A stretch of 64,000 nt of DNA from assembly GCA_015062605.1 (NCBI GenBank), contig SUUI01000008.1:1-64000 (forward strand), given 5' to 3'. This DNA comes from Eggerthellaceae bacterium (GTDB taxonomy: Bacteria; Actinomycetota; Coriobacteriia; Coriobacteriales; Eggerthellaceae). A program made the translations under genes and the position numbers. The notes under the pieces are model-generated. The model did no database searches. It saw only the letters and a list, made by a program, of their open reading frames with translations, and had not been told where the DNA came from. Positions 51,921 through 63,041 of the stretch are shown piece after piece (positions within the stretch are counted from its first letter, which is position 1; each line of letters starts with the position of its first letter).

Positions 51921-52532
51921 GTGATACCAGGAGCAAAGAAGGGTATGTTCAAGGTGGGGCTTACCGCTGCGTGCGCGAGCGCGCTGTCGTTTGCCACTCC
52001 GGCGCTCGCATTCGCCGAGGAGAAGAGCGGCATCGATGTCATCTTGCCCGACATGAACGAATTCATTCCCATGCTCGTTGCCTTCATCATCTTGGTCATC
52101 ATTCTCGCCAAATTCGGTTGGCCCATTTTCGACGGAATCGTAAAGCGTCGCGACGAGGCTATCAAAGACTCTTTGAAGAAGTCCGAGGATGCCCGTATCG
52201 AAAGCGAGCGCTTGCTCGAGGAATATCGCAAGCAATTAGCTGATGCGAAGTCCCAAGCAGCCCAAATCATCGCTGACGCGAAGAAGACTGGCGAATCCGT
52301 TCAAGCCGATATCGAGAATAAGGCAAGGATGGAAGCTGACAACATGATTGAGAAGGCAAAGGCCGCCATCGATTCCGAGAGGAAAGCTGCGATTTCTGAG
52401 CTACAGGGAGCGGCAGCTGATCTTTCCATCTCGGTGGTTGCACGCCTTGTCGGAGAAGATCTGAGTGACGACGATCATCGGAAGATCATCGAGCGCTATG
52501 TGAACGAGGCAGGTAGTTTCAATGCCAACTAA
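51921..52532 (+). CDS. atpF: ATP synthase F0 subunit b with N-terminal signal-like extension
   Basis: 203-aa peripheral stalk subunit. Residues 1-~33 look like a signal peptide (KKGMFKVGLTAACASALSFA ... ALAFAEE) before the usual membrane anchor at ~48-68 (MLVAFIILVIILAKFGWPIF). The long charged helix (RRDEAIKDSLKKSEDARIES onward) forms the stator. The extension is absent from E. coli b and would place the N-terminus outside after cleavage. GTG 51921 follows AAGGTGA. The end overlaps atpH by 11 bp. Confidence 0.94.
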   Translation: MIPGAKKGMFKVGLTAACASALSFATPALAFAEEKSGIDVILPDMNEFIPMLVAFIILVIILAKFGWPIFDGIVKRRDEAIKDSLKKSEDARIESERLLEEYRKQLADAKSQAAQIIADAKKTGESVQADIENKARMEADNMIEKAKAAIDSERKAAISELQGAAADLSISVVARLVGEDLSDDDHRKIIERYVNEAGSFNAN

Positions 52533-53100
52533 CCGCCTTGTCGAAAAAGAGAAAGTCGTAACGTATGCTGGTGCATTGCTTGATGCGGCGAATCAGATGG
52601 GCGGCCAAGAAGGCGTTCTCGAGATTCGCGACGAGCTCGAGCAGATTGTACGCATCATGCGGCAGAGCATCGACTTGACGGAAGCGTTGAGCGAGGTCAC
52701 GTATTCGCCCGAGCAGCGCGCAGCACTCGTGCGCTCTGTATTCGCGGAATGCAATCCCGTGCTCGTTGACGTCTTGGCCGTTATGGCCGAGCGTGGCGAC
52801 ATGGGTCTTCTCAACCGCGTTTGCGCGAGTTTCGAGGACCAGATTACCGAAAAGCTCAATGTCACGGTCGTCGATGTTACGACGGTCGTAGAGCTTGATG
52901 ATCATCTACGCCAGATCATTACCCAGAAAACATCCGCTGAGCTGGGCACCGATGTCGTTCTTCGCGAGCACATCGATGCATCCATTCTCGGAGGAATCCT
53001 TATGAGTGCGAACGGTACGTACATCGATGCCAGCGTCAAGACGCAACTCGAGAACGCGCGTACCACGCTCAAGCAAACTGTAGATGGAGGTGAATGCTAG
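52522..53100 (+). CDS. atpH: ATP synthase F1 subunit delta
   Basis: 192-aa stator protein linking subunit b to the F1 head. The helical N-terminal domain ([20 protein letters not shown]) and the C-terminal signature [20 protein letters not shown] are typical of OSCP/delta. It overlaps atpF by 11 bp, and its stop overlaps the probable atpA start by one base. Confidence 0.95.
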   Translation: MPTNRLVEKEKVVTYAGALLDAANQMGGQEGVLEIRDELEQIVRIMRQSIDLTEALSEVTYSPEQRAALVRSVFAECNPVLVDVLAVMAERGDMGLLNRVCASFEDQITEKLNVTVVDVTTVVELDDHLRQIITQKTSAELGTDVVLREHIDASILGGILMSANGTYIDASVKTQLENARTTLKQTVDGGEC

Positions 53101-54665
53101 TGACTGAAATCACCGCACAGTCTATTGAGGCGGCGCTGCGCAAGCAGCTCGATGCCCTCAATACGAGCGTTGAGTCTCGCGAAGTCGGTACTGTCATCCA
53201 AGTTGGCGACGGTATTGCACGCGTCGATGGCCTAAAAGATGCCATGGCGGGCGAGCTGCTCGAATTCACAGGCGCAGGCGGTAAGACCGTGTACGGTCTG
53301 GCTCAGAACCTCGAAGAGGATGAAGTCGGCGCCGTATTGCTCGGCGATGTCACCGCAATCAAAGAAAACGACCAGGTGAAGACCACTGGTCGTATCGTTG
53401 AAGTGCCTGTAGGCAAGGGTATGCTCGGTCGCGTTGTGAACCCGCTCGGCATGCCCATCGATGGTAAGGGCCCCATCCAACCCGAGGGATATCGTCCTGT
53501 CGAGTTCAAAGCTCCTGGCGTTATCGCGCGCCAGCCTGTATGCGAACCGATGCAGACCGGTATCCTTGCAGTCGACTCGATGATTCCTATCGGCCGCGGT
53601 CAGCGCGAGCTTATCATTGGCGACCGCCAGACGGGCAAGACGGCAATCGCTGTCGATACCATCATCAATCAAAAGGGTCAGGACATGATCTGCATTTACG
53701 TCGCAATCGGCCAGAAGGCCTCCACGGTTGCGCAGATCGTTGAAACGCTTGACCGTTATGGTGCCATGGATTACACGATTATCGTGGCTGCATCGGCATC
53801 TGATTCTGCTCCGTTGCAATACATCGCGCCTATGGCCGGTGCAGCAATGGGCGAGTTTTTCATGTACAACGGCGAAGATGGCAAGCCAGCTGGAAAGGAC
53901 AACCCCGGTCGTCATGTGCTGTGCATCTATGATGACTTGTCCAAGCAGGCTGTTGCCTATCGCCAGATGTCGTTGACCCTGCGCCGTCCTCCGGGACGCG
54001 AAGCGTATCCTGGCGACGTTTTCTATCTGCATTCTCGTTTGCTCGAGCGCGCTGTTAAGATGTCCGATATCAATGGCGGCGGTTCCCTAACAGCCCTTCC
54101 GATCATCGAAACGCAGGCAGGCGACGTGTCCGCCTACATTCCGACGAACGTCATCTCCATTACCGATGGCCAGATTTACCTGCAGACGGACTTGTTCTTC
54201 CAGGGTCAACGTCCGGCTGTCGACGTCGGCATCTCCGTGTCGCGCGTTGGCGGTTCCGCGCAGATCAAGGCCATGAAGCAGGTCGCAGGTTCGCTGCGTC
54301 TGGATTTGGCCTCATATCGCGAGCTGCAGGCGTTCACGCAATTCGGCAGCGACCTCGACAAGGCTACGCAAGATCAGCTGAACCGCGGTGCTCACATGAC
54401 CGAGCTTCTGAAGCAGGGTCGCTACAACCCAATGCCCGTTGAGGAGCAGGCTGTGGCCATCTACGCAGGCGGTCATGGGTACCTTGACGAGCTGCCCGTT
54501 TCCGATGTCGTGCGCTTCCGTACCGAACTGCTTGCATGGATGCGTGCTTCCCATCAGGAGATCTTCGACCATATCGTGGAGGAGAAGAAGTTTACCGATT
54601 CCATCGAGACCGAGCTGAACGCTGCTATAGAAGCATTCTTGCAGCAGTTCCAGGTAAGAGCATAA
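53100..54665 (+). CDS. atpA: ATP synthase F1 subunit alpha
   Basis: 521-aa non-catalytic nucleotide-binding subunit. The P-loop is [15 protein letters not shown] at ~174, and the family signature region [20 protein letters not shown] follows later. I prefer GTG 53100, nine nt after GGAGG; ATG 53094 would be only three nt from the SD. It assembles with beta into the hexamer. Confidence 0.97.
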   Translation: MTEITAQSIEAALRKQLDALNTSVESREVGTVIQVGDGIARVDGLKDAMAGELLEFTGAGGKTVYGLAQNLEEDEVGAVLLGDVTAIKENDQVKTTGRIVEVPVGKGMLGRVVNPLGMPIDGKGPIQPEGYRPVEFKAPGVIARQPVCEPMQTGILAVDSMIPIGRGQRELIIGDRQTGKTAIAVDTIINQKGQDMICIYVAIGQKASTVAQIVETLDRYGAMDYTIIVAASASDSAPLQYIAPMAGAAMGEFFMYNGEDGKPAGKDNPGRHVLCIYDDLSKQAVAYRQMSLTLRRPPGREAYPGDVFYLHSRLLERAVKMSDINGGGSLTALPIIETQAGDVSAYIPTNVISITDGQIYLQTDLFFQGQRPAVDVGISVSRVGGSAQIKAMKQVAGSLRLDLASYRELQAFTQFGSDLDKATQDQLNRGAHMTELLKQGRYNPMPVEEQAVAIYAGGHGYLDELPVSDVVRFRTELLAWMRASHQEIFDHIVEEKKFTDSIETELNAAIEAFLQQFQVRA

Positions 54666-54677
54666 GGTAGGTAAGCT

Positions 54678-55577
54678 ATGCCAAACCTTCACGACATCGA
54701 ACGCCGAATCAACTCCGTTACTTCAACGAAGCAGATTACGCGTACCATGGAAATGGTTGCGGCTGCCAAGATCCGTCGCGCGACCGAGCGCGTGGATGAG
54801 GCAACGCCGTTCTCCTCTTCCATGAAAGAGATGCTTGCGAATGTCGCAGCGCAATCGAGCGGTGGGGATAGCCCGCTGCTCGCAACGCATGACGATGTCA
54901 AGCATGTGCTTATCGTTGTTGTCGTGTCGGACCGCGGCCTTGCAGGTGGCTTTAATAGCAACGTTCTGCGCAAGGCTGAAAGCATCATGAAGGATCGCGA
55001 AGCTGCTGGTGCTCAAGTGAGCATCGTGTCCTGCGGCAAGAAGGGCATCGGCTACTTCAAGTATCGTGGCATCAAACCAGTGCTAGAGTTTGTCGATATG
55101 TCCGCTGATCCTACCGTAGAAGAAGCATCATCCGTTTCTGCGTATGCGATCGATGGTTATACCAACGAGGAACTCGATGAGGTCATCGTGGTGTACAACC
55201 ACGCGAAGAACGCTGCCGAGCAGGTGCTCACCGTAGAGACCGTGCTTCCTGTCGATACCGAAGCGTTGTTGGCGAATGCCGCAGAGAAAGAAGAAGTGTC
55301 AGAAGGAGCCATCAAGGCAGGGTTCGAGTTCGAACCGAGCGCTGGCGATGTTCTCGACAGTCTGCTTCCTGCTTACGTACGCACAACGTTCTACCATGCT
55401 CTTATCGATTCTGCAGCTGGCGAGCAAGGCGCTCGTCGTACTGCGATGAAATCGGCGACAGACAACGCGAACGAAATGGTTGAAACACTTACAAGAATTT
55501 ATAATCGTGCACGTCAAAGCGCCATTACGACAGAGATTACCGAAATCGTCGGTGGCGCAGCTGCATTGGAGGATTAA
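54678..55577 (+). CDS. atpG: ATP synthase F1 subunit gamma
   Basis: 299-aa central rotor shaft. The N-terminal helix DIERRINSVTSTKQITRTME and the C-terminal ITTEITEIVGGAAALED are the conserved coiled-coil ends that turn inside the alpha/beta head. Between them is the Rossmann-like part with VVVSDRGLAGGFNSNVLRKA. The stop abuts the atpD start. Confidence 0.97.
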   Translation: MPNLHDIERRINSVTSTKQITRTMEMVAAAKIRRATERVDEATPFSSSMKEMLANVAAQSSGGDSPLLATHDDVKHVLIVVVVSDRGLAGGFNSNVLRKAESIMKDREAAGAQVSIVSCGKKGIGYFKYRGIKPVLEFVDMSADPTVEEASSVSAYAIDGYTNEELDEVIVVYNHAKNAAEQVLTVETVLPVDTEALLANAAEKEEVSEGAIKAGFEFEPSAGDVLDSLLPAYVRTTFYHALIDSAAGEQGARRTAMKSATDNANEMVETLTRIYNRARQSAITTEITEIVGGAAALED

Positions 55578-57025
<1,448 letters not shown>

Positions 57026-57026
<1 letters not shown>

Positions 57027-57430
57027 TGGCCGGCCTTGTATGTGACATCGTTACGCCGCAAGCTCGACTGTTCTCAGGTGATGCGACAATGGTCACCGTG
57101 CCTGGCGTCGAGGGTTCCATGGGCTTTTTGCAGGGACATGTGCCGCTGGTCTCACCTCTTGCAGACGGCATGGTCCGCATCGAGGGCGATACGCCTGGTG
57201 ATGCGAAGAGCTTCGTGTGCCAAGGCGGATATGTCGAGGTCACAGGCGAAAAGGTCATCGTGTTGGCCAATCGGGCGCTGCGTGTCGAGGATATAGATGC
57301 TGCTTCGGTACGTGAGCAACTGGGTCAATACGAACAGAAACGTGCAGCGTTGTCAGAAGAAGAAGCCAACAAGACGACGCTTGCCGACGACATTGCATGG
57401 TGCAATGCCCAATTGAACGCAGTATCTTAA
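57026..57430 (+). CDS. atpC: ATP synthase F1 subunit epsilon
   Basis: 134-aa rotor/regulatory subunit. The N-terminal beta sandwich contains CDIVTPQARLFSGDATMVTV and GFLQGHVPLVSPL. The C-terminal helical pair (VREQLGQYEQKRAALSEEEA) could inhibit ATP hydrolysis. The first codon shares a base with the atpD stop. Last gene of the operon. Confidence 0.95.
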
Positions 57431-57451
57431 GCTGCTGTGTAGTTTCCTCTT

Positions 57452-57479
57452 AAAAGGGCCCGCATATGCGGGCCCTTTT
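57452..57479. terminator. Strong bidirectional terminator after atpC
   Basis: A perfect 28-nt palindrome AAAAGGGCCCGCAT/ATGCGGGCCCTTTT, with A- and T-tracts on either side, between convergent atpC and ahcY. Confidence 0.92.
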
Positions 57480-57509
57480 CGTATGCGCGATATGGCTTCT
57501 AGATAGCTT

Positions 57510-58760
57510 TTAGAAGTTCCAGCTGTTCATGTATTCGATCTGCTCGTCCGTGAGCGTGTCGATTTCGATGCCTAAGGTCTCAAGCTTCAAACGCGCGATG
57601 CTCTCGTCGATTTCAGCAGGCACGTTATACACTTGGTTCTCAAGCTCGTCAGCGTGCTTGACAAGGTATTCCGCCGCGAGAATCTGGTTGGCAAAGCTCA
57701 TGTCCATAACACTTGCAGGGTGGCCTTCTGCACAGGCAAGGTTTACGAGTCGACCTTGGGCAAGGACAACGACTTTCCGCCCATCTTCAAGCGTATATTC
57801 TTCAACCAGCGGCTTAAGCTCTGTTTTGGACACCGCGTGCTCTTCAAGCCAAGGGATGTAGATCTCCGAATCGAAATGACCGGAGTTGCAAAGGATCGCG
57901 CCATCTTTGAGATTCTCGAAGGCGGGCGCATCGATGACCTTGCAATCACCCGTGACGGTTACCCACACATCTGCGAGCTTCGCAGCCTCCTCGGCTTTCA
58001 TGACTTGGTAGCCTTCCATGAATGCTTCGAGTGCGCGTAGCGGGTCAACCTCGCAGATGATGACGTTCATGCCCATGCCGCGTGCGCGCAGGGCAAGACC
58101 GCTTCCGCAATATCCGTAGCCGGAAATGACGATCGTACGACCGCACATGAGACGGTTGGTGGCGCGGATGATGCCATCGAGCGTGCTTTGCCCCGTTCCA
58201 TAATGGTTATCAAAGCAATGCTTCGTATTAGCATCGTTGACGTTGATAACGGGGTATGACAGTACGCCTTCACGTGCCATCGAAATCAGTCGGATTACAC
58301 CCGTCGTCGTTTCCTCGGTACCGCCGATGACGTTGGACAGTTTCTCGGGGAATCGCGTGTGCAATGCGGTATCGAGATCGGCTCCATCGTCCATGATGAT
58401 GTTCGGGTCGAAATCAATGACGGCTTGAATGTGCTTGTCGTAGGTTTCGGCATCCTCGCCGGCGATGGCGTGGACTTCGATACCGTAATCACGTACTAGC
58501 GAGGCTGCGGTATCGTCTTGGGTGGAAAGCGGGTTCGATGCGCACAGCCTGACCTGAGCGCCGCCAGCGACTAAAGCGCGCATAAGGTTGGCGGTTTCGG
58601 TCGTTACATGCATGCACGCTCCAATGCGGATGCCGTCAAACGGCTTCTCGTCCGCAAAGCGTTTGCGGATAGATGCCAGTACAGGCATATCGCGGTCTGC
58701 CCATTCAATTCGGGCACGTCCTGCATCGGCAAGGTTGATATCTTTGATTTCTGAGCTCAT
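57510..58760 (-). CDS. ahcY: Adenosylhomocysteinase
   Basis: 416-aa NAD-dependent enzyme that splits S-adenosylhomocysteine to adenosine and homocysteine, keeping SAM methyltransferases active. Diagnostic parts are [56 protein letters not shown] and the NAD fold [20 protein letters not shown]. The catalytic Lys/Asp region is slightly variant (NDANTKH in place of NDSVTKS), as in the shorter bacterial/archaeal type. AGGAGG lies 4 nt before ATG 58760. Confidence 0.96.
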   Translation of the reverse strand: MSSEIKDINLADAGRARIEWADRDMPVLASIRKRFADEKPFDGIRIGACMHVTTETANLMRALVAGGAQVRLCASNPLSTQDDTAASLVRDYGIEVHAIAGEDAETYDKHIQAVIDFDPNIIMDDGADLDTALHTRFPEKLSNVIGGTEETTTGVIRLISMAREGVLSYPVINVNDANTKHCFDNHYGTGQSTLDGIIRATNRLMCGRTIVISGYGYCGSGLALRARGMGMNVIICEVDPLRALEAFMEGYQVMKAEEAAKLADVWVTVTGDCKVIDAPAFENLKDGAILCNSGHFDSEIYIPWLEEHAVSKTELKPLVEEYTLEDGRKVVVLAQGRLVNLACAEGHPASVMDMSFANQILAAEYLVKHADELENQVYNVPAEIDESIARLKLETLGIEIDTLTDEQIEYMNSWNF

Positions 58761-59097
58761 TGATCCTCCTAACATTAATCGCGGTCTAGGGTATCACACT
58801 ATCTAGAAGAATTGCCTCGCTCTTTTCGTCTATCGCGAACCTTACATGATCGAGGGAAATCCATTGATTTGATGAAGTCAATATGTAGACCAGCTGGATT
58901 CTTTTCTTGGACCTCGCCATTCATTAGGCGAAACGATAAATCCATAAAACATTCGCATAGGAATCGGGATGAGACGCATATAATCTGCCGAGCTCTGCAA
59001 AGACCGTCTGCTTCCATAAGCAGACATATAGTTTCTTAAACTTTGAAGGTTTATGCGGAAGAGAAACAAGAAGGAATGATTCGAAAGGTTAGATTGT
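58761..59097. other. Intergenic region between ahcY and the glycosyltransferase
   Basis: No gene is supported. A TATAAT (58979-58984) is a likely plus-strand -10 for the glycosyltransferase, and a hairpin GTCTGCTT-CCAT-AAGCAGAC lies at 59006-59025 in the resulting leader, followed by ATATAGTTTCTT. The region is more AT-rich than its surroundings. Confidence 0.5.
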
Positions 59098-60402
59098 ATG
59101 AGTGGATTCCTCTCGCATTTCTCCTATGTGGAAATCTTCAATTTCTGCGTATTTCTGATATTCACATGCTGCTACACGTATCAGCTTTTCTATGTTTTGG
59201 TAGTGCTCAAGCAAAAACCAGATGTACCGGAAGCAAAGAGAAACCATAAATTCGCTGCGGTGATTTCCGCACGCAATGAAAGCGCCGTGATCGGCTATCT
59301 GATCAAGTCGATCAAAGAGCAGAATTATCCTCAGGAGCTCATCGATGTGTTCGTCATCGCCGATAATTGCACGGACGATACCGCCTCGGTTGCCCGCAAA
59401 GCTGGCGCAATCGTCATTCCCCGTTTCAATAAAAGGGAGATCGGCAAAGGCTATGCACTCGATTATGGCTTTGAGATCCTTCTTGACCGCTATGCGGATC
59501 GCGGTCATGAGGCATACTTCATCTTCGATGCGGACAATGTGCTTGATCCGAATTATTTCCGCGAGATGAATAAAACGTTCGATTCTGGCGTACCGGCTGC
59601 AACAAGCTACCGTAATTCTAAGAATTTCGATAGCAATTGGATTTCCGCAGGCTATGGTATGTGGTTCATGCGCGAGGCGAAATACCTTTCCCAAGCACGT
59701 ATGCTGCTCAATACCAGTTGTGCAATCAGCGGTACGGGTTTTTACATCTCCGCGGATGTCATCAAAAAGCATGGCGGGTGGAAATGGCACCTTCTGACTG
59801 AGGATATCGAGTTCTCGACAATCAGCATCTTAGACGGCATGCGCATTGGCTATTGCCCTACTGCGATGCTCTACGATGAACAACCGATTACGTTCCGCGA
59901 TTCATGGAACCAGCGCTTCCGCTGGGCAAGGGGTTTCTATCAGGTGTTCGGACGTTATGGCGCTGAGCTTGTACGGGGCATGTTCACGCAAAAGAAGGGC
60001 CATCGGTTCGCGTGCTATGACATGCTCATGACGATTGCGCCCGGTTTACTGCTGACCATCGCATCGGTCCTCTTCAACGTCATTATTCTGTCGATGGGGG
60101 CTATGGGCCTTATCAGCACCGGTGATATAGTGGCCTCCTCGGGCGAAGCCCTCGGCTTTTGCATCGCAAACTACATGGGCTTCATGCTTTTCTTCGGTAC
60201 GATCACCGCGATAACGGAGCGCCGCAATATCCATGCGAGCACCTCGATGGTCGTGCGATCGGTCCTAACGTTCCCTCTTTTCATGTTGACTTACTTTCCT
60301 ATTGCCATTGCGGCTTTGTTCTGCAAGAAATGCCAATGGAAACCTATCCGCCATACAATCTCGGTCGATGCGAAAAGGTTTGCGATGCCTACGGGGCATT
60401 AA
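59098..60402 (+). CDS. Membrane glycosyltransferase family 2
   Basis: 434-aa processive-type GT2. A TM helix lies at ~8-35, then the GT-A domain: AAVISARNESAVIGYLIKSI, VIADNCTDDTASVARKAG, the metal-binding FIFDADNVLDPN, the acceptor Asp in LLTEDIEFS and the QxxRW motif as NQRFRWARGF. Three to four TM helices follow at ~305-425. These features fit synthases of surface polysaccharide or glycolipid (poly-GlcNAc or cellulose-like). No export partners lie beside it. It ends 3 bp before the stop of the convergent CxxC protein gene. Confidence 0.9.
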   Translation: MSGFLSHFSYVEIFNFCVFLIFTCCYTYQLFYVLVVLKQKPDVPEAKRNHKFAAVISARNESAVIGYLIKSIKEQNYPQELIDVFVIADNCTDDTASVARKAGAIVIPRFNKREIGKGYALDYGFEILLDRYADRGHEAYFIFDADNVLDPNYFREMNKTFDSGVPAATSYRNSKNFDSNWISAGYGMWFMREAKYLSQARMLLNTSCAISGTGFYISADVIKKHGGWKWHLLTEDIEFSTISILDGMRIGYCPTAMLYDEQPITFRDSWNQRFRWARGFYQVFGRYGAELVRGMFTQKKGHRFACYDMLMTIAPGLLLTIASVLFNVIILSMGAMGLISTGDIVASSGEALGFCIANYMGFMLFFGTITAITERRNIHASTSMVVRSVLTFPLFMLTYFPIAIAALFCKKCQWKPIRHTISVDAKRFAMPTGH

Positions 60403-60405
60403 GGC

Positions 60406-60699
60406 TTACGCATTCTGGGATTTTGACGTGAGGTGCCACCCATCGCAATAGGGGCAGCGGTAGCAGCGAAGACCGAGCGTTCCATGCTCCGCGCATGCTC
60501 GAATCGCTTCCCGGGCATCGCGTTCGCTGTCGTAGCGATTCTTCGATTCGCAGGCCTTTTTGCGGAGGGTGCGTTCCTTTTCGAGGGATTTTGCTGTAAC
60601 ACGCTTGGTTTCGCGCTCAAATAGGTCATCCATCCCGCCAAGTTGCGACTTGAATTCGGCAATGCGCTTTGCTTTTGCTGACCCTTTCCGGCTGGTCAT
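60406..60699 (-). CDS. Small CxxC (zinc-ribbon-like) basic protein
   Basis: 97-aa cytoplasmic protein with a Lys/Arg/Glu-rich helical N-terminal part (TSRKGSAKAKRIAEFKSQLG, FERETKRVTAKSLEKE) and a C-terminal half-ribbon LRCYRCPYCDGWHLTSK with Cys, CxxC and His able to bind metal. The start at 60699 omits 11 upstream residues lacking an SD. Related small proteins of unknown role occur in actinobacteria. Nucleic-acid binding is plausible. Confidence 0.65.
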   Translation of the reverse strand: MTSRKGSAKAKRIAEFKSQLGGMDDLFERETKRVTAKSLEKERTLRKKACESKNRYDSERDAREAIRACAEHGTLGLRCYRCPYCDGWHLTSKSQNA

Positions 60700-61130
60700 A
60701 GGATGCCCTTTCGCTGCGTGTTCGGTGCACACGGAGATGGTTTTCGCTTCCTGCTTTCTTCGCGTAGTATAAGCCTCTTTGTGCCAACTACCGTTTAAGG
60801 GTTTCCATATTTGTGCGGAATGTGGCGAACCGTCATAACGTGCGCATATCTGCTAAACTGTATGGTGCTTCTTTTGGCTCTGTAGTTGCGAGGGCGCAGA
60901 TGCGTCCTTTAGTCCATGGCAGATGCGGTCGAAAGGATCCACGTAAGTGCGGGGCAACTCGCATGAGCATGGCGTATTCTAGGCGTAAGTCGTACCGCTC
61001 GTTGATAAGCAGCATTCGGCTGCACGAGCGAGAGGGTGGTCGGTATCAAGCCAATACCCCAGTACGCGAGTGTGGGGGCAAAGACTAGGTCAGACAAAAG
61101 AAGCCAGCGTAGAACGAACGGGAGGATACT
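60700..61130 (+). other. Structured non-coding leader upstream of the binding lipoprotein gene
   Basis: No convincing gene. Successive hairpins are visible on the plus strand: GCTCGT...GCAGC-ATTCG-GCTGC-ACGAGC (60997-61029), GGTAT-CAAGCCA-ATACC (61042-61058), and CCCCA...TGGGG (61057-61061/61073-61077). The last two share bases 61057-61058, so they cannot form together. No known riboswitch class is recognised. Confidence 0.4.
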
Positions 61131-61967
61131 GTGAATAAACGGATTGGGACTTTGATAGCATGTGGCACTCTCATTGTTTGCTTAGCCGGCGTATTGTGCG
61201 GATGCAACAGCTCTCAGAAGTACGAACCAGCTATGAAAAATGCAGCGATTACTTCGCCATCCATTATTGAAAACGGTGTTTTGACAGTTGGCGTGAGTGG
61301 TGAGAACGCACCTATGTCCGCTAAGAGCAGCACGGGAATTGTCGGCATCGATGCTGACATGGCTGCCGCGATTGCCGACGAGCTCGGATTGAAGCTCAAG
61401 CTCGTCGACGTTGACCCTGATCCCATGGCCGCGTTGAACAAGGGTACCGTGGATATCGTCATGGGAGTCGACAAGGGAGATGCTACGGCGAATGTTTGGA
61501 AATCCGATCCTTATGTTCAAAGCGGCGTGACCCTGTTCTCGAAGACGCAAGGTGCCACCGCGCCCACAAAGGGCTCTGGTTCTAAGATCGCAGTGCAGGC
61601 TGCCTCATTGAGCAACTGGGCGATTTCGAGTTTGTACGAACCTGCTGAGATTGTTGCCGAAAGCGATCTCGTCACTGCCTTCAAAGACCTGGCAGACGGG
61701 AAGGCTGATTACGTCGCAGCTGATGCCGTTATCGGCATGTATGCGGCAAAGGCGGCTAGCGTGACGGTGTATCCGGTTGCCATCATCGATGCTCCGACTG
61801 GCTATTGCATTGCTGTGAAGGATTCGAATAGCTCGTTGAAGAGCAGCATTGCTTCCGCGCTTACTGCTGTCAATAAGGATGGCATCACCGACACCATCCA
61901 GAAGAAATGGCTGGTTGAGACCATCGATGTTTCGAAGCTTGCTGCGATCACTTCCAGCGAGGCGTAA
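61131..61967 (+). CDS. Amino-acid-type ABC transporter substrate-binding lipoprotein
   Basis: 278-aa lipoprotein of the solute-binding family 3. Signal peptide with lipobox LCGC (Cys25). The binding domain begins IIENGVLTVGVSGENAPMS, then GIDADMAAAIADELGLKLKL and DIVMGVDKGDATAN, typical of polar amino acid binding proteins. The GTG start has GGGAGG 6 nt upstream. No permease or ATPase genes are adjacent, so it must work with a transporter encoded elsewhere or as an orphan receptor. A structured leader lies upstream. Confidence 0.88.
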   Translation: MNKRIGTLIACGTLIVCLAGVLCGCNSSQKYEPAMKNAAITSPSIIENGVLTVGVSGENAPMSAKSSTGIVGIDADMAAAIADELGLKLKLVDVDPDPMAALNKGTVDIVMGVDKGDATANVWKSDPYVQSGVTLFSKTQGATAPTKGSGSKIAVQAASLSNWAISSLYEPAEIVAESDLVTAFKDLADGKADYVAADAVIGMYAAKAASVTVYPVAIIDAPTGYCIAVKDSNSSLKSSIASALTAVNKDGITDTIQKKWLVETIDVSKLAAITSSEA

Positions 61968-62007
61968 TCCGCTTGTCATTGCCGAACAACGAACATTAGC
62001 AAATGAA

Positions 62008-62037
62008 AACGGGCTTGGGAATCATCCCAAGCCCGTT
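62008..62037. terminator. Bidirectional terminator between the binding protein and sufB
   Basis: AACGGGCTTGGGA, loop ATCA, TCCCAAGCCCGTT: a 13-bp perfect stem between convergent genes. U-rich flanks are modest (CGATTTG on plus, TTCATTTG on minus). Confidence 0.75.
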
Positions 62038-62069
62038 CGATTTGCGGAATGCTTGCGCTACGCGAGGGG

Positions 62070-62999
62070 CTAATTCAAGAAATCTTCGATAATCTCCTGC
62101 TCAGCTTCCTCGTAGGTCAGTCCGAGGGTCATAAGCTTAGTGATCTCGTCGCCGGCGATTTTGCCGATAGCGGCCTCGTGAATCAGCATGGCATCCTCGC
62201 ATGCAGCTTCGATACCAGGGATGGCGGTAACGTTTGCCTTTCCCATGATGATGGCATCGCATTGTACGTGACCATGGCAGGCTGCGGAGCCGGTGACAAG
62301 TGGATTGAAGATCTGCTTGGAATTGTCCTGTGCGACAGAGCGGGAAATTACCTGAACGCTTGAACCGTCGCCAACCAGATTGATTTTCATATTCGACGTA
62401 GCAGTTTGGTCATCATGCGTGAGCAACTTCTCAGTCAGGATGAGCTTTGCATTTTCCTTTAGTTCGGCAACCGTGTCACGCAGGGTTGATGTCACGCCGC
62501 GCAGCTGCGTGAGTTCCATTTCGCAGTAGGAGTTTTCCTCCATATAGACGTTTGTAACCGGATTGAGGACACGCTCGCCAGTGCCGGTACCTTCGCCATA
62601 GTGCTTTTCGATATATTTGATGCGGCTGTTCTTGCCGATATAGAACGTATGGATACCATCGTGCTGAGAGCCCTTGTGGCTGTCGTTATGGATGCCGCAC
62701 CCTGCGATTATCGTGATGTCGCAGTTGTCTCCAATATAAAAGGTGTTATACACGACATCCTTCAATCCAGATTGCGTAACGATGACAGGGATGAAGACGT
62801 TTTCACCTTTTGTGCCAGGGGCGATGGTGATGTCTATGCCAGGGTTGTCGGTTTTAGTGGCGATTTCGATATTCGCTGATGAATGACGCTCGACGAGCTC
62901 TCCGTTTCTGCGGATATTGAATGCACCGTTGGGCATGCCATGTATGTTGGCGATTGCCGCTAACAGGTTCTCATCGATGGGGGAAAGATCAACAGCCAT
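62070..62999 (-). CDS. sufB: SufB/SufD-family Fe-S assembly scaffold (short form)
   Basis: 309-aa beta-helix protein of the SufB/D family, well short of the ~480-aa classical SufB. It has the core repeats (IAGCGIHNDSHKGSQHDGIH, YIGKNSRIKYIEKHYGEGTG, RDTVAELKENAKLILTEKLL) and the C-terminal SAACHGHVQCDAIIMG and EDAMLIHEAAIGKIAGDEI. With the adjacent SufC-type ATPase it would form a two-component Fe-S scaffold. No SufD, SufS or SufU gene is present in this window. It starts 42 bp after the sufC stop. Confidence 0.9.
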   Translation of the reverse strand: MAVDLSPIDENLLAAIANIHGMPNGAFNIRRNGELVERHSSANIEIATKTDNPGIDITIAPGTKGENVFIPVIVTQSGLKDVVYNTFYIGDNCDITIIAGCGIHNDSHKGSQHDGIHTFYIGKNSRIKYIEKHYGEGTGTGERVLNPVTNVYMEENSYCEMELTQLRGVTSTLRDTVAELKENAKLILTEKLLTHDDQTATSNMKINLVGDGSSVQVISRSVAQDNSKQIFNPLVTGSAACHGHVQCDAIIMGKANVTAIPGIEAACEDAMLIHEAAIGKIAGDEITKLMTLGLTYEEAEQEIIEDFLN

Positions 63000-63041
63000 A
63001 GATGGCCTCCTTTATTTAACACATTGACGCGTAACGCGAAC

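Noticed and set aside
61033-61045. T-box-like AGGGTGG element
   Set aside because: The rest of the T-box signature (ACCGCG, specifier stem, terminator) is missing and the downstream gene is not preceded by a terminator.
60813-61088. 91-codon basic open frame in the leader of the binding-protein gene
   Set aside because: No SD, unusual composition and overlap with the strong hairpins make a structured RNA more likely than a protein.
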